Shown here piece by piece: positions 25,776-34,974 of a DNA stretch of 61,402 nucleotides. Each line of letters begins with the position of its first letter. Within the stretch, counting starts at the first letter, position 1. Below the pieces are notes generated by a model. The model did not search any database, was not told the origin of the DNA, and saw only the letters and a list, made by a program, of their open reading frames with translations. A program made the translations under genes and the position numbers. The stretch comes from an uncultured Lachnospiraceae bacterium (GTDB lineage Bacteria; Bacillota; Clostridia; Lachnospirales; Lachnospiraceae), in assembly GCA_949893755.1 (NCBI GenBank), contig CATLCV010000009.1, positions 1 through 61,402 on the forward strand, read 5' to 3'.

Positions 25776-26588
25776 CTATTTTGACAATTTGCGACGGAAT
25801 TGATAACGGGTATCCTCCGGCGATTCTCCCATGTATCTCCGATAAATCTTAGTGAAATATCCCGGCGTTTCGTAGCCTACTTCGTATGCTACCTGATAAA
25901 TTTTTAAATCTGTGGTCTGCAGCAGCTCCTTTGCTTTTTTCATTCGGATCATCATCAGATAAACACTGAAATTTTCTCCGGTCTCTGCCTTGAACAGCCG
26001 GCTCAGATATTCGGAGGAACGATATACATGCCTGGCCACATTTACAAGTGAAATATCTTCCATATAATGCTCTTCCAGATATTCCAGTACATCCTGTATC
26101 ACGCGGGAGTAGGACGGATTCGGCGTATCAGGAGGCAATGCTTCGTCTGCCGCCTGCTCCTGTCCCTGCGCAATTTCAGCTGAAGCTTTTACAACATGGG
26201 CTGCCGTTGTTTTTTGCCGTTCCTCATAAATGGCAGACAGCTCAGCCATCAGCTCTTCGCCCCGGAGCTCTGACTTCAGCAGATATCTTTTTGCCCCATA
26301 GGAAACAGCCTTCTGCGCATAGGTAAATTCCGCATGGTTTGTTAATATAATAAATACAGTGTCCGGCTGCTCTGCCGAGATCTTCTGCAGTAATTCCACA
26401 CCATCCATGACCGGCATCCGGATATCGGAAATCACGATCTGGGGACGGCTTTTCAGAAACATCTCATAAGCTTCCTTTCCGTTCCGTGCCGAACCGGCAA
26501 CCGTAAACCGTTCATCCCCGGCATGCTCGATACAAAACTGGATCCATTCCCGAATCGGTGTTTCGTCATCTACGATCAGAATATCCAT
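25776..26588 (-). CDS. YesN-type response regulator (receiver + AraC HTH)
   Basis: A 270-residue protein. The receiver domain has acidic residues in 'ILIVDDETPIREW' and the phospho-accepting Asp in 'IVISDIRMPVMDGVELL'; a conserved Lys is in 'LLKSELRGEEL'. After a linker of about 40 residues comes a double helix-turn-helix of the AraC family ('DISLVNVARHVYRSSEYLSR' and 'KIYQVAYEVGYETPGYFTK'). It overlaps the sensor kinase gene by 23 bases and is followed by the nucleoside importer operon, which it probably controls. The start follows GGAAGGG. Confidence 0.92.
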   Translation of the reverse strand: MDILIVDDETPIREWIQFCIEHAGDERFTVAGSARNGKEAYEMFLKSRPQIVISDIRMPVMDGVELLQKISAEQPDTVFIILTNHAEFTYAQKAVSYGAKRYLLKSELRGEELMAELSAIYEERQKTTAAHVVKASAEIAQGQEQAADEALPPDTPNPSYSRVIQDVLEYLEEHYMEDISLVNVARHVYRSSEYLSRLFKAETGENFSVYLMMIRMKKAKELLQTTDLKIYQVAYEVGYETPGYFTKIYRRYMGESPEDTRYQFRRKLSK

Positions 26589-28353
26589 TTCCGTTCCCTT
26601 CCTTTTCTTCTGTCTCTGCTTTTTCCACAGGCAATGTAAGGCTCACCGCGGTTCCTTTCCCCGGGGCGCTGTCGATCCAGAGACCGTATTTTTCACCATA
26701 GATAAGCTGGATCCGTTCTTTCACGTTGCGGACGCCTATTTTATTCATGTTCAGCTCCTTGGCCAGAACTTCATCAATCTTCTCCTGGGACATGCCGGAA
26801 CCATTATCTTCAATCATGATCTTGAATCTCTCATCCTGTATCCATGCGGAATAAGTAATTCTTGCGGCATCCGCGTTTCCGACACTGTAAAAAATTGCGT
26901 TTTCCACGATCGGCTGTGTGATGAAATTCGGGATCAGGCATGGCAATGTCTCTTCATCTATATGGTACTCAAACTCAAACTGTCCCGCATAGCGCATACT
27001 CTGCAGGTTCACGTATTCCCGGATCGTTTCCGCTTCATCTGCAAAGGGAACAAATTCTTCCGAACGTGATAAGGTCCGGCGGAGCAGCTTTGAAAAATTC
27101 AGCAGCATATTTCCTGCTTTTTCACTCTTATTCATTTCTACATAAAAGCGGATAGAGCTTAAGGTATTGTAAATAAAATGGGGGTTGATCTGGGCGCGAA
27201 GAAAATCCAGTTCTGCCAGACGTTTCCCCTTTTCAATCTCACGGATCTTCTTGACCTGCTGATCGATCCTTTCCACCATGATATTAAAAGAATCCGCGAT
27301 CTGCCCAAATTCATCTTCCTGCTTTACATCTGCCCGAGCCGAAAAATCTCCGCCTGCGGCCAGGACCATTTTCTGTTCGATCTCTTTTACCGGCAGGAGA
27401 GTCTTTCCGGAATAATACCGGAACATAAAAAATGCAATGATGACCCCTGCAAGAATTCCCGCTGCCATAAAATGGATTACGCGGTTCAGATTATTCCACA
27501 CATCCTGTATCTCAACCTGCTCCAGAAGATACCAGTCTGTCCGCGGAATCCGTTCATATAAAAAGGCCGATACGGCCGTATTGGCATATGAAATATAATA
27601 ACCGGCATTCTGATCGGATTTTCTGGTATCGACCTTTCCTTCGGGTATGTATTTGCATCCGATCAGCCTTTTATCCCTGCTGGATATGATTCTCCCATCC
27701 TCATCCAGGACACAGAATTGCCTGGAATCCCCATCAAGCTCCATGTAGGTTTTCCATAATTCCTTTTCGCTGACCTTTACAAGCATATAGCCGTAATGCT
27801 CTTCTGTAAGAAGATCACGGACCTCCTGGATGATCTGAAACGTATATCGATACAATCCCTTTTCATCCTCTTCAAAAGCCCAGGACAACAGGATCGGATT
27901 CTGGGGAGTCTGCGCGTCGTCAGCTTGCACGCCCTGGTAAAGCTGATGGAGGCGCTGGTAATGATACGGGCTTTTTTCCGGATACACCCATCCCCTTTTT
28001 CCTGCAAAAAATACCTGGACAGCCCGTCCGGTCTGATAGTCATGCCATGTGATTTCATTGATCCTGCTTTTGATATCATTTCGAAGCGTGACTTCATTGC
28101 TGCCTGCCGCAATTTCCTCCACGATTTTGGAATCAAAGGCAAGCGCGTCACTGAAAGCCAGAACATCACTGAGCAGACGCGATGTGCTTTTTGCGGTTTG
28201 CCGTAATACAGACTGGTTCAATTCAATCAATTCATGGCCGATTACGGTTCTGGTATATCCGGTGATCAAGATCCCCAGGATTACGAGGATGACGATCATT
28301 GTTACCAGCATATTAAAAAATATTCGTTTGATATAACTCTTTTGTATCTTCAT
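26566..28353 (-). CDS. YesM-type sensor histidine kinase
   Basis: A 595-residue membrane kinase. Helix 1 spans about residues 10-31 and helix 2 about 290-312, enclosing an extracytoplasmic sensor domain of roughly 260 residues. A HAMP domain follows, then the His-kinase motif 'AQINPHFIYNTLSSIRFYV' and an ATPase domain with 'QPIVENAIFYSVG' and 'IEDNGSGMSQE'. Its signal could be an extracellular nucleoside or sugar; the sequence does not say. It is divergent from yjjI, with about 200 bases between. Confidence 0.92.
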   Translation of the reverse strand: MKIQKSYIKRIFFNMLVTMIVILVILGILITGYTRTVIGHELIELNQSVLRQTAKSTSRLLSDVLAFSDALAFDSKIVEEIAAGSNEVTLRNDIKSRINEITWHDYQTGRAVQVFFAGKRGWVYPEKSPYHYQRLHQLYQGVQADDAQTPQNPILLSWAFEEDEKGLYRYTFQIIQEVRDLLTEEHYGYMLVKVSEKELWKTYMELDGDSRQFCVLDEDGRIISSRDKRLIGCKYIPEGKVDTRKSDQNAGYYISYANTAVSAFLYERIPRTDWYLLEQVEIQDVWNNLNRVIHFMAAGILAGVIIAFFMFRYYSGKTLLPVKEIEQKMVLAAGGDFSARADVKQEDEFGQIADSFNIMVERIDQQVKKIREIEKGKRLAELDFLRAQINPHFIYNTLSSIRFYVEMNKSEKAGNMLLNFSKLLRRTLSRSEEFVPFADEAETIREYVNLQSMRYAGQFEFEYHIDEETLPCLIPNFITQPIVENAIFYSVGNADAARITYSAWIQDERFKIMIEDNGSGMSQEKIDEVLAKELNMNKIGVRNVKERIQLIYGEKYGLWIDSAPGKGTAVSLTLPVEKAETEEKEGNGNGYSDRR

Positions 28354-28423
28354 ATCATCAATTATACAGAACTTAAAAAAAATTACAAGAAATAATTTGA
28401 TAAGGTCATTTGGCCTTTTCTGA

Positions 28424-28462
28424 TATCTGTAATTTCGGTATGATGCATATTGATTACAGATA
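28424..28462. promoter_or_regulatory. Dyad TATCTGTAAT/ATTACAGATA in the kinase-yjjI divergent region
   Basis: Two 10-base arms (28424-28433 and 28453-28462) separated by 19 bases, within the 203-base region that must hold the promoters of the sensor kinase and yjjI. It could be a bipartite operator or a weak hairpin. No protein can be assigned; the Crp-like regulator at 30909 is a nearby candidate. Confidence 0.4.
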
Positions 28463-28556
28463 ATTTGACGGAAATTCAGCGTATACAGGCTGCTTTCGTC
28501 AGAGAACCAGCGTGTCAGAAAGGACTGCGCGTTTTTTCAGGAGAGGAGACCACACT

Positions 28557-30062
28557 ATGACAATGAAGGAATTTGCAGGCAATGCAGAGCGTATCATCAA
28601 AGACCCGACACTGACCTTTAAACAGAGGTGGAATGCGCTGTCAAAGGCAGCGGAAGACAGCTATGATCCGGTAAAATTGACAGAGGAGACACAATATTTT
28701 GCGGATAAAGGGATTGTTTTTGATATGTTTGAAGGAAAGGCGGCTTACCGCCCCAGATATGTAACGATGGATTTTGATCTTTTTATGAAGCAGGGCAGTC
28801 ATTTTTTGATGCTGGAGCCCCCGTCCGACATCTGGGAAGCGGTTTCCAATCTGCTGATCATGTATCATCATGTGCCGTCCTCCATTGGACCGGCTGTGTA
28901 TATCGGGCACCTGGACCGGCTGCTGGATCCATTTGACCGGGATGAGGCAGAGACCCGAAAAGCCGTAAAATTTCTACTTACCCATGTGGATCGGGTGATT
29001 TCTGATTCTTTCTGCCATATGAATATCGGCCCGTATGATACGCGTACCGGGAGGATCATTCTGGAATTGACAAAAGAAATGAAACGTCCTGTGCCGAATC
29101 TGTCCCTCATCTATAACGAACATACCAGTGATGAATTTGCATCCCTGGCAATTTCCTGCGGTCTGGAAGCATCCAAGCCGAGCTTTGTCAATGACCGGAT
29201 GTATCGGGAAGACTGGGGGGAACGCTATGCAGTTGCAAGCTGCTATAACGTACTGCCGATCGGCGGAGGCGGTTATACCCTTGGAAGGCTGAACCTGAAA
29301 AATATGGCTCTGCTGGCCCTGGAGAAAAAGCTTGCATTGGAAGCAACACTGCAGGAGCTGCTCCCGCGGGCAGTGAGGGCGCAGTGTGAACAGATGGATA
29401 AACGCATTCAATATATGGTTGATGACTGCGGCTTTTTCCGAAATTGTTTCCTTGCGAAAGAAGGATTGATTCAGAAAGACCGTTTTGTCGGTATGTTTGG
29501 CATGGTGGGGCTTGCGGACTGCGTAAACCTGCTGCTTGGACGGACAGAAAAGGGCAGCCGTTTCGGAAGCAGCGAAGAAGCGAACCGTCTGGGGGAAAGG
29601 ATTGTGGACATCATCCAGGAAAAAGTATCTGCATACAAACCGGTTCATGGGACATTTGCCCTTCACGGGCAGGTCGGGATCGCGGAAGACAGGGATGTTA
29701 CGCCAGGCACCAGAATCCCCGTCGGAGATGAGCCGGATCTGGCGTCTCATCTGTCTGTTACGGCGAGAATGCAGAAGCATTTTTCAGCCGGCACTGGAGA
29801 TCTGTATCCATTTGAGGAGACGGCGAAATTAAATCCGGAGGCGATTCTGGATATCATCAAGGGAGCATTCGCGCAGGACATGCGTTACATTTCCTATTAT
29901 TCCTCTGACTCCGATGTGATCCGTGTCACAGGATACCTTGTGAAAAAATCAGATATGGAAAAGCTGGAACAGGGAGATCAGGTTGTGGCAGATACCACTC
30001 CCTTCGGAGTGGGAGCGAAAAAAGGACTGCGGATTTTGGAAAGGAAGGTGAATCAGCTATGA
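28557..30062 (+). CDS. yjjI: YjjI-family glycyl radical enzyme
   Basis: A 501-residue protein of the YjjI family, much shorter than pyruvate formate-lyase (about 760). The C-terminal glycyl-radical motif is 'VIRVTGYLV' with Gly459, and a Cys lies in 'VISDSFCHMNIGPYDTR' in the middle, candidate for the thiyl residue. The family's reaction is not established to my knowledge. In Escherichia coli yjjI-yjjW lie next to deo genes, and here deoC and punA are also next door, pointing to nucleoside or deoxyribose metabolism. The start at 28557 follows AGGAGAGGAG. Its stop overlaps the activase start (ATGA). Confidence 0.9.
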   Translation: MTMKEFAGNAERIIKDPTLTFKQRWNALSKAAEDSYDPVKLTEETQYFADKGIVFDMFEGKAAYRPRYVTMDFDLFMKQGSHFLMLEPPSDIWEAVSNLLIMYHHVPSSIGPAVYIGHLDRLLDPFDRDEAETRKAVKFLLTHVDRVISDSFCHMNIGPYDTRTGRIILELTKEMKRPVPNLSLIYNEHTSDEFASLAISCGLEASKPSFVNDRMYREDWGERYAVASCYNVLPIGGGGYTLGRLNLKNMALLALEKKLALEATLQELLPRAVRAQCEQMDKRIQYMVDDCGFFRNCFLAKEGLIQKDRFVGMFGMVGLADCVNLLLGRTEKGSRFGSSEEANRLGERIVDIIQEKVSAYKPVHGTFALHGQVGIAEDRDVTPGTRIPVGDEPDLASHLSVTARMQKHFSAGTGDLYPFEETAKLNPEAILDIIKGAFAQDMRYISYYSSDSDVIRVTGYLVKKSDMEKLEQGDQVVADTTPFGVGAKKGLRILERKVNQL

Positions 30063-30895
30063 CTGCCTTTGCCCCAGTCAACCGTATCATTCCATCCTCG
30101 CTGGTAGACGGTCCGGGCAACCGGGTGGCCATTTTCCTGCAGGGATGCGGATTTTCCTGTAAATATTGCCATAATCCGGAGACGATACATCAGTGCTGCG
30201 ATTGCGGAACCTGTATTGCATCCTGCGGAACACACGCGCTTTCCATGGAAAATGGGAAAGTGAGATGGAATCCGGACCTGTGCTGCGGCTGTGATACGTG
30301 CATCCAAATCTGCCCCCGCAGTTCCAGTCCCAAAACCCGCCTGCTGGATTCCGGGCAGGTTCTGGAAGAAATCAGACTGCCCCTTACATTTGCACGGGGA
30401 ATCACGGCATCCGGAGGGGAATGCACGATGCACAGCCATTTTTTATCCGAACTGTTTGCACGGGTACATGAGATGGGAAAGACTACATTTATTGATACAA
30501 ACGGACAATCTCTTTTACGGGAGATGCCCTGGCTGATGCAGGAAACAGACAAAGCCATGCTGGATATCAAATCGACAGACAGTACGGAGCACCGGATGCT
30601 TACCGGATGTCCGCCGGATGCGGTCCTGGATAATCTGGATTATCTTCTGCGTACGGATAAGCTGTTTGAGATCCGGACGGTTGTCGTATCCGGACTTCTG
30701 GACAGCGACCGGACGGTAGACGCTGCGAGCCGTATGATCGCATGCAATCCTTCCGTGCGATATAAGCTTATCCGTTTTCGGGATTGGGGAGTACGGGGAG
30801 AATTGGAAGGCCAGCCTTCACCGTCTATGGAACAGATGGAAAAGCTGGCCAGGATTGCGCAGTTTAATGGAGTAAAAGATATCGTGATCATATGA
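30059..30895 (+). CDS. yjjW: YjjW-family glycyl radical enzyme activase
   Basis: A 278-residue radical SAM enzyme that should install the glycyl radical on the partner encoded just upstream. The CxxxCxxC motif is 'CGFSCKYC', preceded by 'SLVDGPGNRVAIFLQG', typical of PFL-activase relatives. A ferredoxin-like insert with two further cluster motifs ('CCDCGTCIASCG', 'CCGCDTCIQICP') follows. 'ITASGGECTMH' is the S-adenosylmethionine-contact motif. The gene is coupled to yjjI by an ATGA overlap. Confidence 0.93.
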   Translation: MTAFAPVNRIIPSSLVDGPGNRVAIFLQGCGFSCKYCHNPETIHQCCDCGTCIASCGTHALSMENGKVRWNPDLCCGCDTCIQICPRSSSPKTRLLDSGQVLEEIRLPLTFARGITASGGECTMHSHFLSELFARVHEMGKTTFIDTNGQSLLREMPWLMQETDKAMLDIKSTDSTEHRMLTGCPPDAVLDNLDYLLRTDKLFEIRTVVVSGLLDSDRTVDAASRMIACNPSVRYKLIRFRDWGVRGELEGQPSPSMEQMEKLARIAQFNGVKDIVII

Positions 30896-30908
30896 CAGAG
30901 CGCCAACA

Positions 30909-31616
30909 TCATTTGATATATGTATTGAGAAATGCACTTAGCTTTTGATATTGTCCGAAGGACAGGGTCAGCCTTTTCCGGCTGGATGAGAGCATTCCCT
31001 TCTCTTTCAGGGCCTGGATACTTCGGCCGGCAGTCCTCAGGCTGACAGCCGTTTTTCCGGCAATATCCTGGTAGGTCTGGAAGATCGTTACAGTTTCCTG
31101 GGCCTGTGCGTGTTCCCGGTAATATTCCTCCAGAAAGCAGGCAACCCGGCTCAGACCGTCTTTATAAAAATAGTTTCCGGTGCTGCCGGAAAGACGGTAA
31201 AAATCGCGGGCAAGTACATACACTGCCGCACGCAGAGCTTCCACATGATTCTGGATATAATCATATACCGGAGCGATGTCCAGCTGAAACATTTCAACCC
31301 TTGTCTTGGCAGTCAGGCTTGCCGCGTATCGCTCCTTCCGGGCCAGAAGCTCCAGAAGGCCGACATAACCGTTTTCGCTGGTACATTCAAAATATTGAAA
31401 ATCATTTCCATTATCAAACTGCCGGATTCCTCTTACAGTGCCGGATTTGATAAAATAAATGTGCTCCACCTCATCACCCATGAGCAGGATGACAGATTCC
31501 GGTTCATAGGTGATGATATGCCCTTTGTTTAAGATTTCTTCCGGCAGGATCGTGTAGTCAAATATGATATTTTCGTTATACCGGTCCCACAAACGGGATA
31601 ACTGCTTTTTTCCCAT
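30909..31616 (-). CDS. Crp/Fnr-family regulator of the punA-deoC operon
   Basis: A 235-residue protein with a cyclic-nucleotide-binding-like beta-roll (about 25-130: 'VILLMGDEVEHIYFIKSGTV') and a C-terminal helix-turn-helix ('YQDIAGKTAVSLRTAGRSIQ'). There is no Cys cluster for Fe-S sensing. It starts three bases after the deoC stop, so it is translated from the same mRNA as punA and deoC and likely controls that operon. It is more distant from the other two Crp-like proteins than they are from each other. Confidence 0.87.
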   Translation of the reverse strand: MGKKQLSRLWDRYNENIIFDYTILPEEILNKGHIITYEPESVILLMGDEVEHIYFIKSGTVRGIRQFDNGNDFQYFECTSENGYVGLLELLARKERYAASLTAKTRVEMFQLDIAPVYDYIQNHVEALRAAVYVLARDFYRLSGSTGNYFYKDGLSRVACFLEEYYREHAQAQETVTIFQTYQDIAGKTAVSLRTAGRSIQALKEKGMLSSSRKRLTLSFGQYQKLSAFLNTYIK

Positions 31617-31619
31617 TGC

Positions 31620-32300
31620 TTAATATCCTTCAATCTGCCCGTTATCTCCCTGTTCCGCTTTCGCCAGCTTTACGATTCGGCTCGTTCCAAGCCTGGACGC
31701 TCCAAGCGCTATAAATCTTTCGGCATCCTCGAAGGAACGAATCCCTCCGGCCGCTTTTATTTTTACATCCGGACCGACGTGCTTTGAAAAAAGTTCCACA
31801 TCCTCAAAGGTGGCGCCGGCTGTGGAAAATCCGGTGGAGGTTTTGATATAATCTGCGCCTGCAGCGGTCACGATTTCGCACATTTTAATCTTTTCTTCTT
31901 CTGTCAGAAGGCAGGTTTCAATAATGACTTTTAAGATTTTTTCTCCGCAGGCAGTTTTGACCTGACGGATCTCATCTCCAATCCGGGCAGATGCCTTGTC
32001 TTTTAAATCTCCGATATTGATGACCATATCGATCTCGGCCGCTCCATTCGCGATTGCGTCTTGTGTTTCAAATACTTTGACTGCGGTCGTCTGGTATCCG
32101 TTCGGGAATCCGATCACCGTACAGACCGGCATCCGGCCTGCCAGATAGTCACCGGCACGTTTTACATATGACGGCGGGATGCATACGGATGCCGCACCGT
32201 AAGTACAGGCGTCATCGCACAATTCTTTGATCTCATTCCAGGTTGCTCCCTGTAATAATAAAGTATGGTCTACCGCCTGGAAAATTTCTTTTTTATTCAT
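31620..32300 (-). CDS. deoC: Deoxyribose-phosphate aldolase
   Basis: A 226-residue TIM-barrel class I aldolase that splits 2-deoxyribose-5-phosphate into glyceraldehyde-3-phosphate and acetaldehyde. The Schiff-base Lys is in '[12 protein letters not shown]'; '[12 protein letters not shown]' and '[14 protein letters not shown]' are also conserved. The start at 32300 follows CAGGAGG; the longer frame has no site. It follows punA and precedes a Crp-like gene on one strand. The acetaldehyde it makes could feed oxidation or reduction elsewhere. Confidence 0.95.
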   Translation of the reverse strand: MNKKEIFQAVDHTLLLQGATWNEIKELCDDACTYGAASVCIPPSYVKRAGDYLAGRMPVCTVIGFPNGYQTTAVKVFETQDAIANGAAEIDMVINIGDLKDKASARIGDEIRQVKTACGEKILKVIIETCLLTEEEKIKMCEIVTAAGADYIKTSTGFSTAGATFEDVELFSKHVGPDVKIKAAGGIRSFEDAERFIALGASRLGTSRIVKLAKAEQGDNGQIEGY

Positions 32301-32370
32301 AGTGAAAAACCTCCTGCTATTCAATGATGTAGCGACACTGTTCTGTAAGTTGTCTCTGTAGCTTTGTTCC

Positions 32371-33195
32371 TTACAGTACTTCTGTCAGCGCAGTATTCAG
32401 CACTTCAACAAATACTTTCTTTACGCGGGCCGCAGTTTCTACAACCTCTTCATGGTTCAGAGGCTGATCCAGGATTCCTGCGCCGAAGTTTGTGATGCAG
32501 GAAATTCCCAGCACCGGGATTCCGCAATGCGCACAGACAATCGCTTCCGGCACAGTGGACATGCCGACCGCGTCTGCCCCGAGAATCCTTGCCATACGTA
32601 CCTCCTCCGGGGTTTCATAGCTGGGGCCGGAGAACATCATATACACACCCTCTTCCAGATGGATTCCCTTTGCGGCGGCAGCGGCTCTGAGGCTATCCCG
32701 GTACTCTTTCTTGTAGATCTGGCTGACATCAGGGAAACGGGGGCCGTCCTCTTCAAAATTTTCTCCTAAAAGCGGATTACTTCCGGAGTAGTTGATATGC
32801 CCCCGGATCATCATCAGGGTGCCGGGTTCAAATTCCTGATTTACACCTCCGCAGGCGTTGGTCAGCACCATTTTCTGAACGCCGAGGCGTTTCATGATCC
32901 GCACCGGCAGAGTGATCATCTTCTGGCTGTAGCCTTCGTAATAATGGACGCGTCCCTGCATGGCGATCACGTGGCGTCCTCTGCACATACCGATCACAAA
33001 CTGCCCTGTGTGTCCCGCTACGGTAGAAACCGGAAAATCCGGAAGATCACGGTAGGGAATGACGACCGGATTTTCGATTTGGTCTGCGTAGTCTCCCAGA
33101 CCGCTCCCCAGGATCAGACCGATCTCCGGTTCAAAATCCGTTCTTTTACGGATGATCTGTACTGCATTTGTAATGATTTCCATTTCATGTTTCAT
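32371..33195 (-). CDS. punA: Purine nucleoside phosphorylase, class I (trimeric)
   Basis: A 274-residue enzyme that phosphorolyses purine (deoxy)nucleosides to base and (deoxy)ribose-1-phosphate. Visible motifs are '[12 protein letters not shown]', '[13 protein letters not shown]', '[11 protein letters not shown]', 'LTNACGGVN', '[12 protein letters not shown]' and '[13 protein letters not shown]', the class I set. The start at 33195 follows TGGAGG; the 31 residues of upstream open frame lack a site. With deoC and the nucleoside importer it forms a salvage and catabolism route; no phosphopentomutase is in the window. Confidence 0.95.
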   Translation of the reverse strand: MKHEMEIITNAVQIIRKRTDFEPEIGLILGSGLGDYADQIENPVVIPYRDLPDFPVSTVAGHTGQFVIGMCRGRHVIAMQGRVHYYEGYSQKMITLPVRIMKRLGVQKMVLTNACGGVNQEFEPGTLMMIRGHINYSGSNPLLGENFEEDGPRFPDVSQIYKKEYRDSLRAAAAAKGIHLEEGVYMMFSGPSYETPEEVRMARILGADAVGMSTVPEAIVCAHCGIPVLGISCITNFGAGILDQPLNHEEVVETAARVKKVFVEVLNTALTEVL

Positions 33196-33390
33196 TGTAA
33201 AACCTCCATGTACATACTTTGGTATTTCCGTTTTTCTGCTGTTATTATACTCATATCTCAATAGAAGAAAAAGAAACGCTGAAAACATTTTCTAAAAGTT
33301 TTTTGACTTCTTTAGGCGATATGATTTGTAAGATGGTTTATTTATACGATTTTTTTGATATCCTGTTATGGATTTGACATTCCTGTTGTA

Positions 33391-34740
33391 TTACTTTCTC
33401 TTTTCCTCCAACTCTTTCAAGATTTCCGCATACCGCTGATCCGTTAACTTATAGAAAGACATTGATATGACAGAAGCAATATACCCCAGGATCGGCACGC
33501 CGAAGCGGAGGAAAAGAATCATGCCCAATACAATTTCCGTCTGTTCCTGATTCGCCACAAAGCCAACCAGACCCAAAAGGAAGCTGGTAAGAAATCCGCC
33601 CAGAGCGCTTCCCATTTTGTTGCAGAATGTAAAAGCAGAGGTTACCAGTCCATTTCCCCGGATTCCGAATTTCCATTCCGCATAGTCCACACAGTCCGGC
33701 AGCATGGCCCATCCCAGCGCGCTTGGAACGCTGGAGATCAATCCAAGGACAGCCATCCATACGATCAGCAGCCAATCGGAAGAGTGGGGATTGATCCACA
33801 TCAGCGCCAGAGGCACAATGGATAAAAGGCTGGTGAACCAGTAAGTCTGCTTTTTGCCGAACTTTTTACTGATCAACGGAATCAGCGGGATGGAGATGAT
33901 TCCTGTGGCGGTCAGGGCAAATCCGACGACAGCTACCAGATCCTCCCGGTGCAGCACATATTTGAAAAAGTACATATTTGCGGCACCTAGAGTCGCATTG
34001 GCGATCATATCCGTGCTGTAGGCAATGACAAGCATGAGCAGCGGTTTATTCTTGACCAGCAGCCGTATTTCACGTTTGAAATTGACCTGTTCCTTCTTGA
34101 TCTCCAGATTCATTGTGTCATAAGGCTTGCTCCCCCATGCCGCAATCCAGTAGGAAACCGTCAAAAGCACGCCGATCAGGGCTCCATAGATTGCCCAGCC
34201 CTGTTTTCCGCCGCCAAAGAAGTTGACCAGAGGAAGCGCAAGCACTGTGACAAAAAATTTACCGGTCTGCGTCATGGCTGACTTCCAGGCGATGATCACC
34301 GTACGCTGGTAAAAATCATCGGAAAGCACAGGTGTCAGCGCGTAATAAGGAATATTGACCGCGGTGCTTGCCAGCGAATAGGAAATGTATACGACATAGA
34401 CATATATGATTTTCATTGTCGGAGACAGCTCCGGCGCGCTGAAAAGCAGGAAAACAATGACGCCGAGGACCGGGGCCGCAAACATCAGCCAGGGACGGTA
34501 GCGCCCGAATCTGCTGCGGGTGTGGTCGGATATCATTCCCATGACAGGATCGGTTACCGCGTCAATGAACCGTGAGGCGAGCATCAGCCCGGCGACGGCC
34601 ATGGAGCTGACACCAAAGATGTCAGTATAAAAAAATGTTAAAAATGACATGACAAGAGTAGACGTCATCTGAGCGCCCAGACCTCCGAAAGAATATTTGA
34701 TCACGTCCGGGAAAGCTGCTTTTCTCTGAGTTTGTTCCAT
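33391..34740 (-). CDS. GPH-family sugar/glycoside cation symporter (intact)
   Basis: A 449-residue, twelve-helix transporter of the glycoside-pentoside-hexuronide family. 'FIDAVTDPVMGMISDHTRSR' is the conserved cation-binding helix with the two Asp residues, and 'MLPDCVDYAEWKFG' is typical of the later half. It is paralogous to the frameshifted gene at 14869-16229. The start follows AAAGGAG. It is divergent from a Crp-like gene and a sulfatase pair, sharing two operator sites in between. Sulfoquinovose and other sulfated-sugar carriers belong to this family, so a sulfated glycoside is possible. Confidence 0.92.
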   Translation of the reverse strand: MEQTQRKAAFPDVIKYSFGGLGAQMTSTLVMSFLTFFYTDIFGVSSMAVAGLMLASRFIDAVTDPVMGMISDHTRSRFGRYRPWLMFAAPVLGVIVFLLFSAPELSPTMKIIYVYVVYISYSLASTAVNIPYYALTPVLSDDFYQRTVIIAWKSAMTQTGKFFVTVLALPLVNFFGGGKQGWAIYGALIGVLLTVSYWIAAWGSKPYDTMNLEIKKEQVNFKREIRLLVKNKPLLMLVIAYSTDMIANATLGAANMYFFKYVLHREDLVAVVGFALTATGIISIPLIPLISKKFGKKQTYWFTSLLSIVPLALMWINPHSSDWLLIVWMAVLGLISSVPSALGWAMLPDCVDYAEWKFGIRGNGLVTSAFTFCNKMGSALGGFLTSFLLGLVGFVANQEQTEIVLGMILFLRFGVPILGYIASVISMSFYKLTDQRYAEILKELEEKRK

Positions 34741-34833
34741 AATAATGTTCTCCTTTTGTTATAGTATTCACGTGGACAATTGATGCAGCAATTGATATAT
34801 GATATTATAAAGCGGAATTGACCCTGCCAGCTA

Positions 34834-34845
34834 TGCCATTTGGCA
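34834..34845 (-). promoter_or_regulatory. Palindromic operator TGCCA-N2-TGGCA for the intact GPH transporter
   Basis: Read on the minus strand: TGCCA-AA-TGGCA followed by TAG. Its centre (34839.5) is 30.5 bases upstream of a minus-strand TATAAT (34809-34804), the identical geometry to the site at 14758. Together these argue for activation from the -41.5 position. Confidence 0.72.
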
Positions 34846-34909
34846 CAGTATGAGACAAAATATAAAAATACAGACCTGAAAAACAGTCTGTAAAATTTAT
34901 TTCAGATTG

Positions 34910-34921
34910 TGCCAACTGGCA
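34910..34921 (+). promoter_or_regulatory. Palindromic operator TGCCA-N2-TGGCA for the Crp-like/sulfatase operon
   Basis: TGCCA-AC-TGGCA followed by TAG, centred 29.5 bases before a -10-like TATCAT (34945-34950) and about 60 bases before the regulator's ATG. It lies 76 bases from the divergent transporter's site, so one regulator could control both directions, including its own gene. Confidence 0.7.
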
Positions 34922-34974
34922 TAGCAAAGAGGCAACCGGCCGAGTATCATAAATATAAATCTTTGGAGAAAAAG

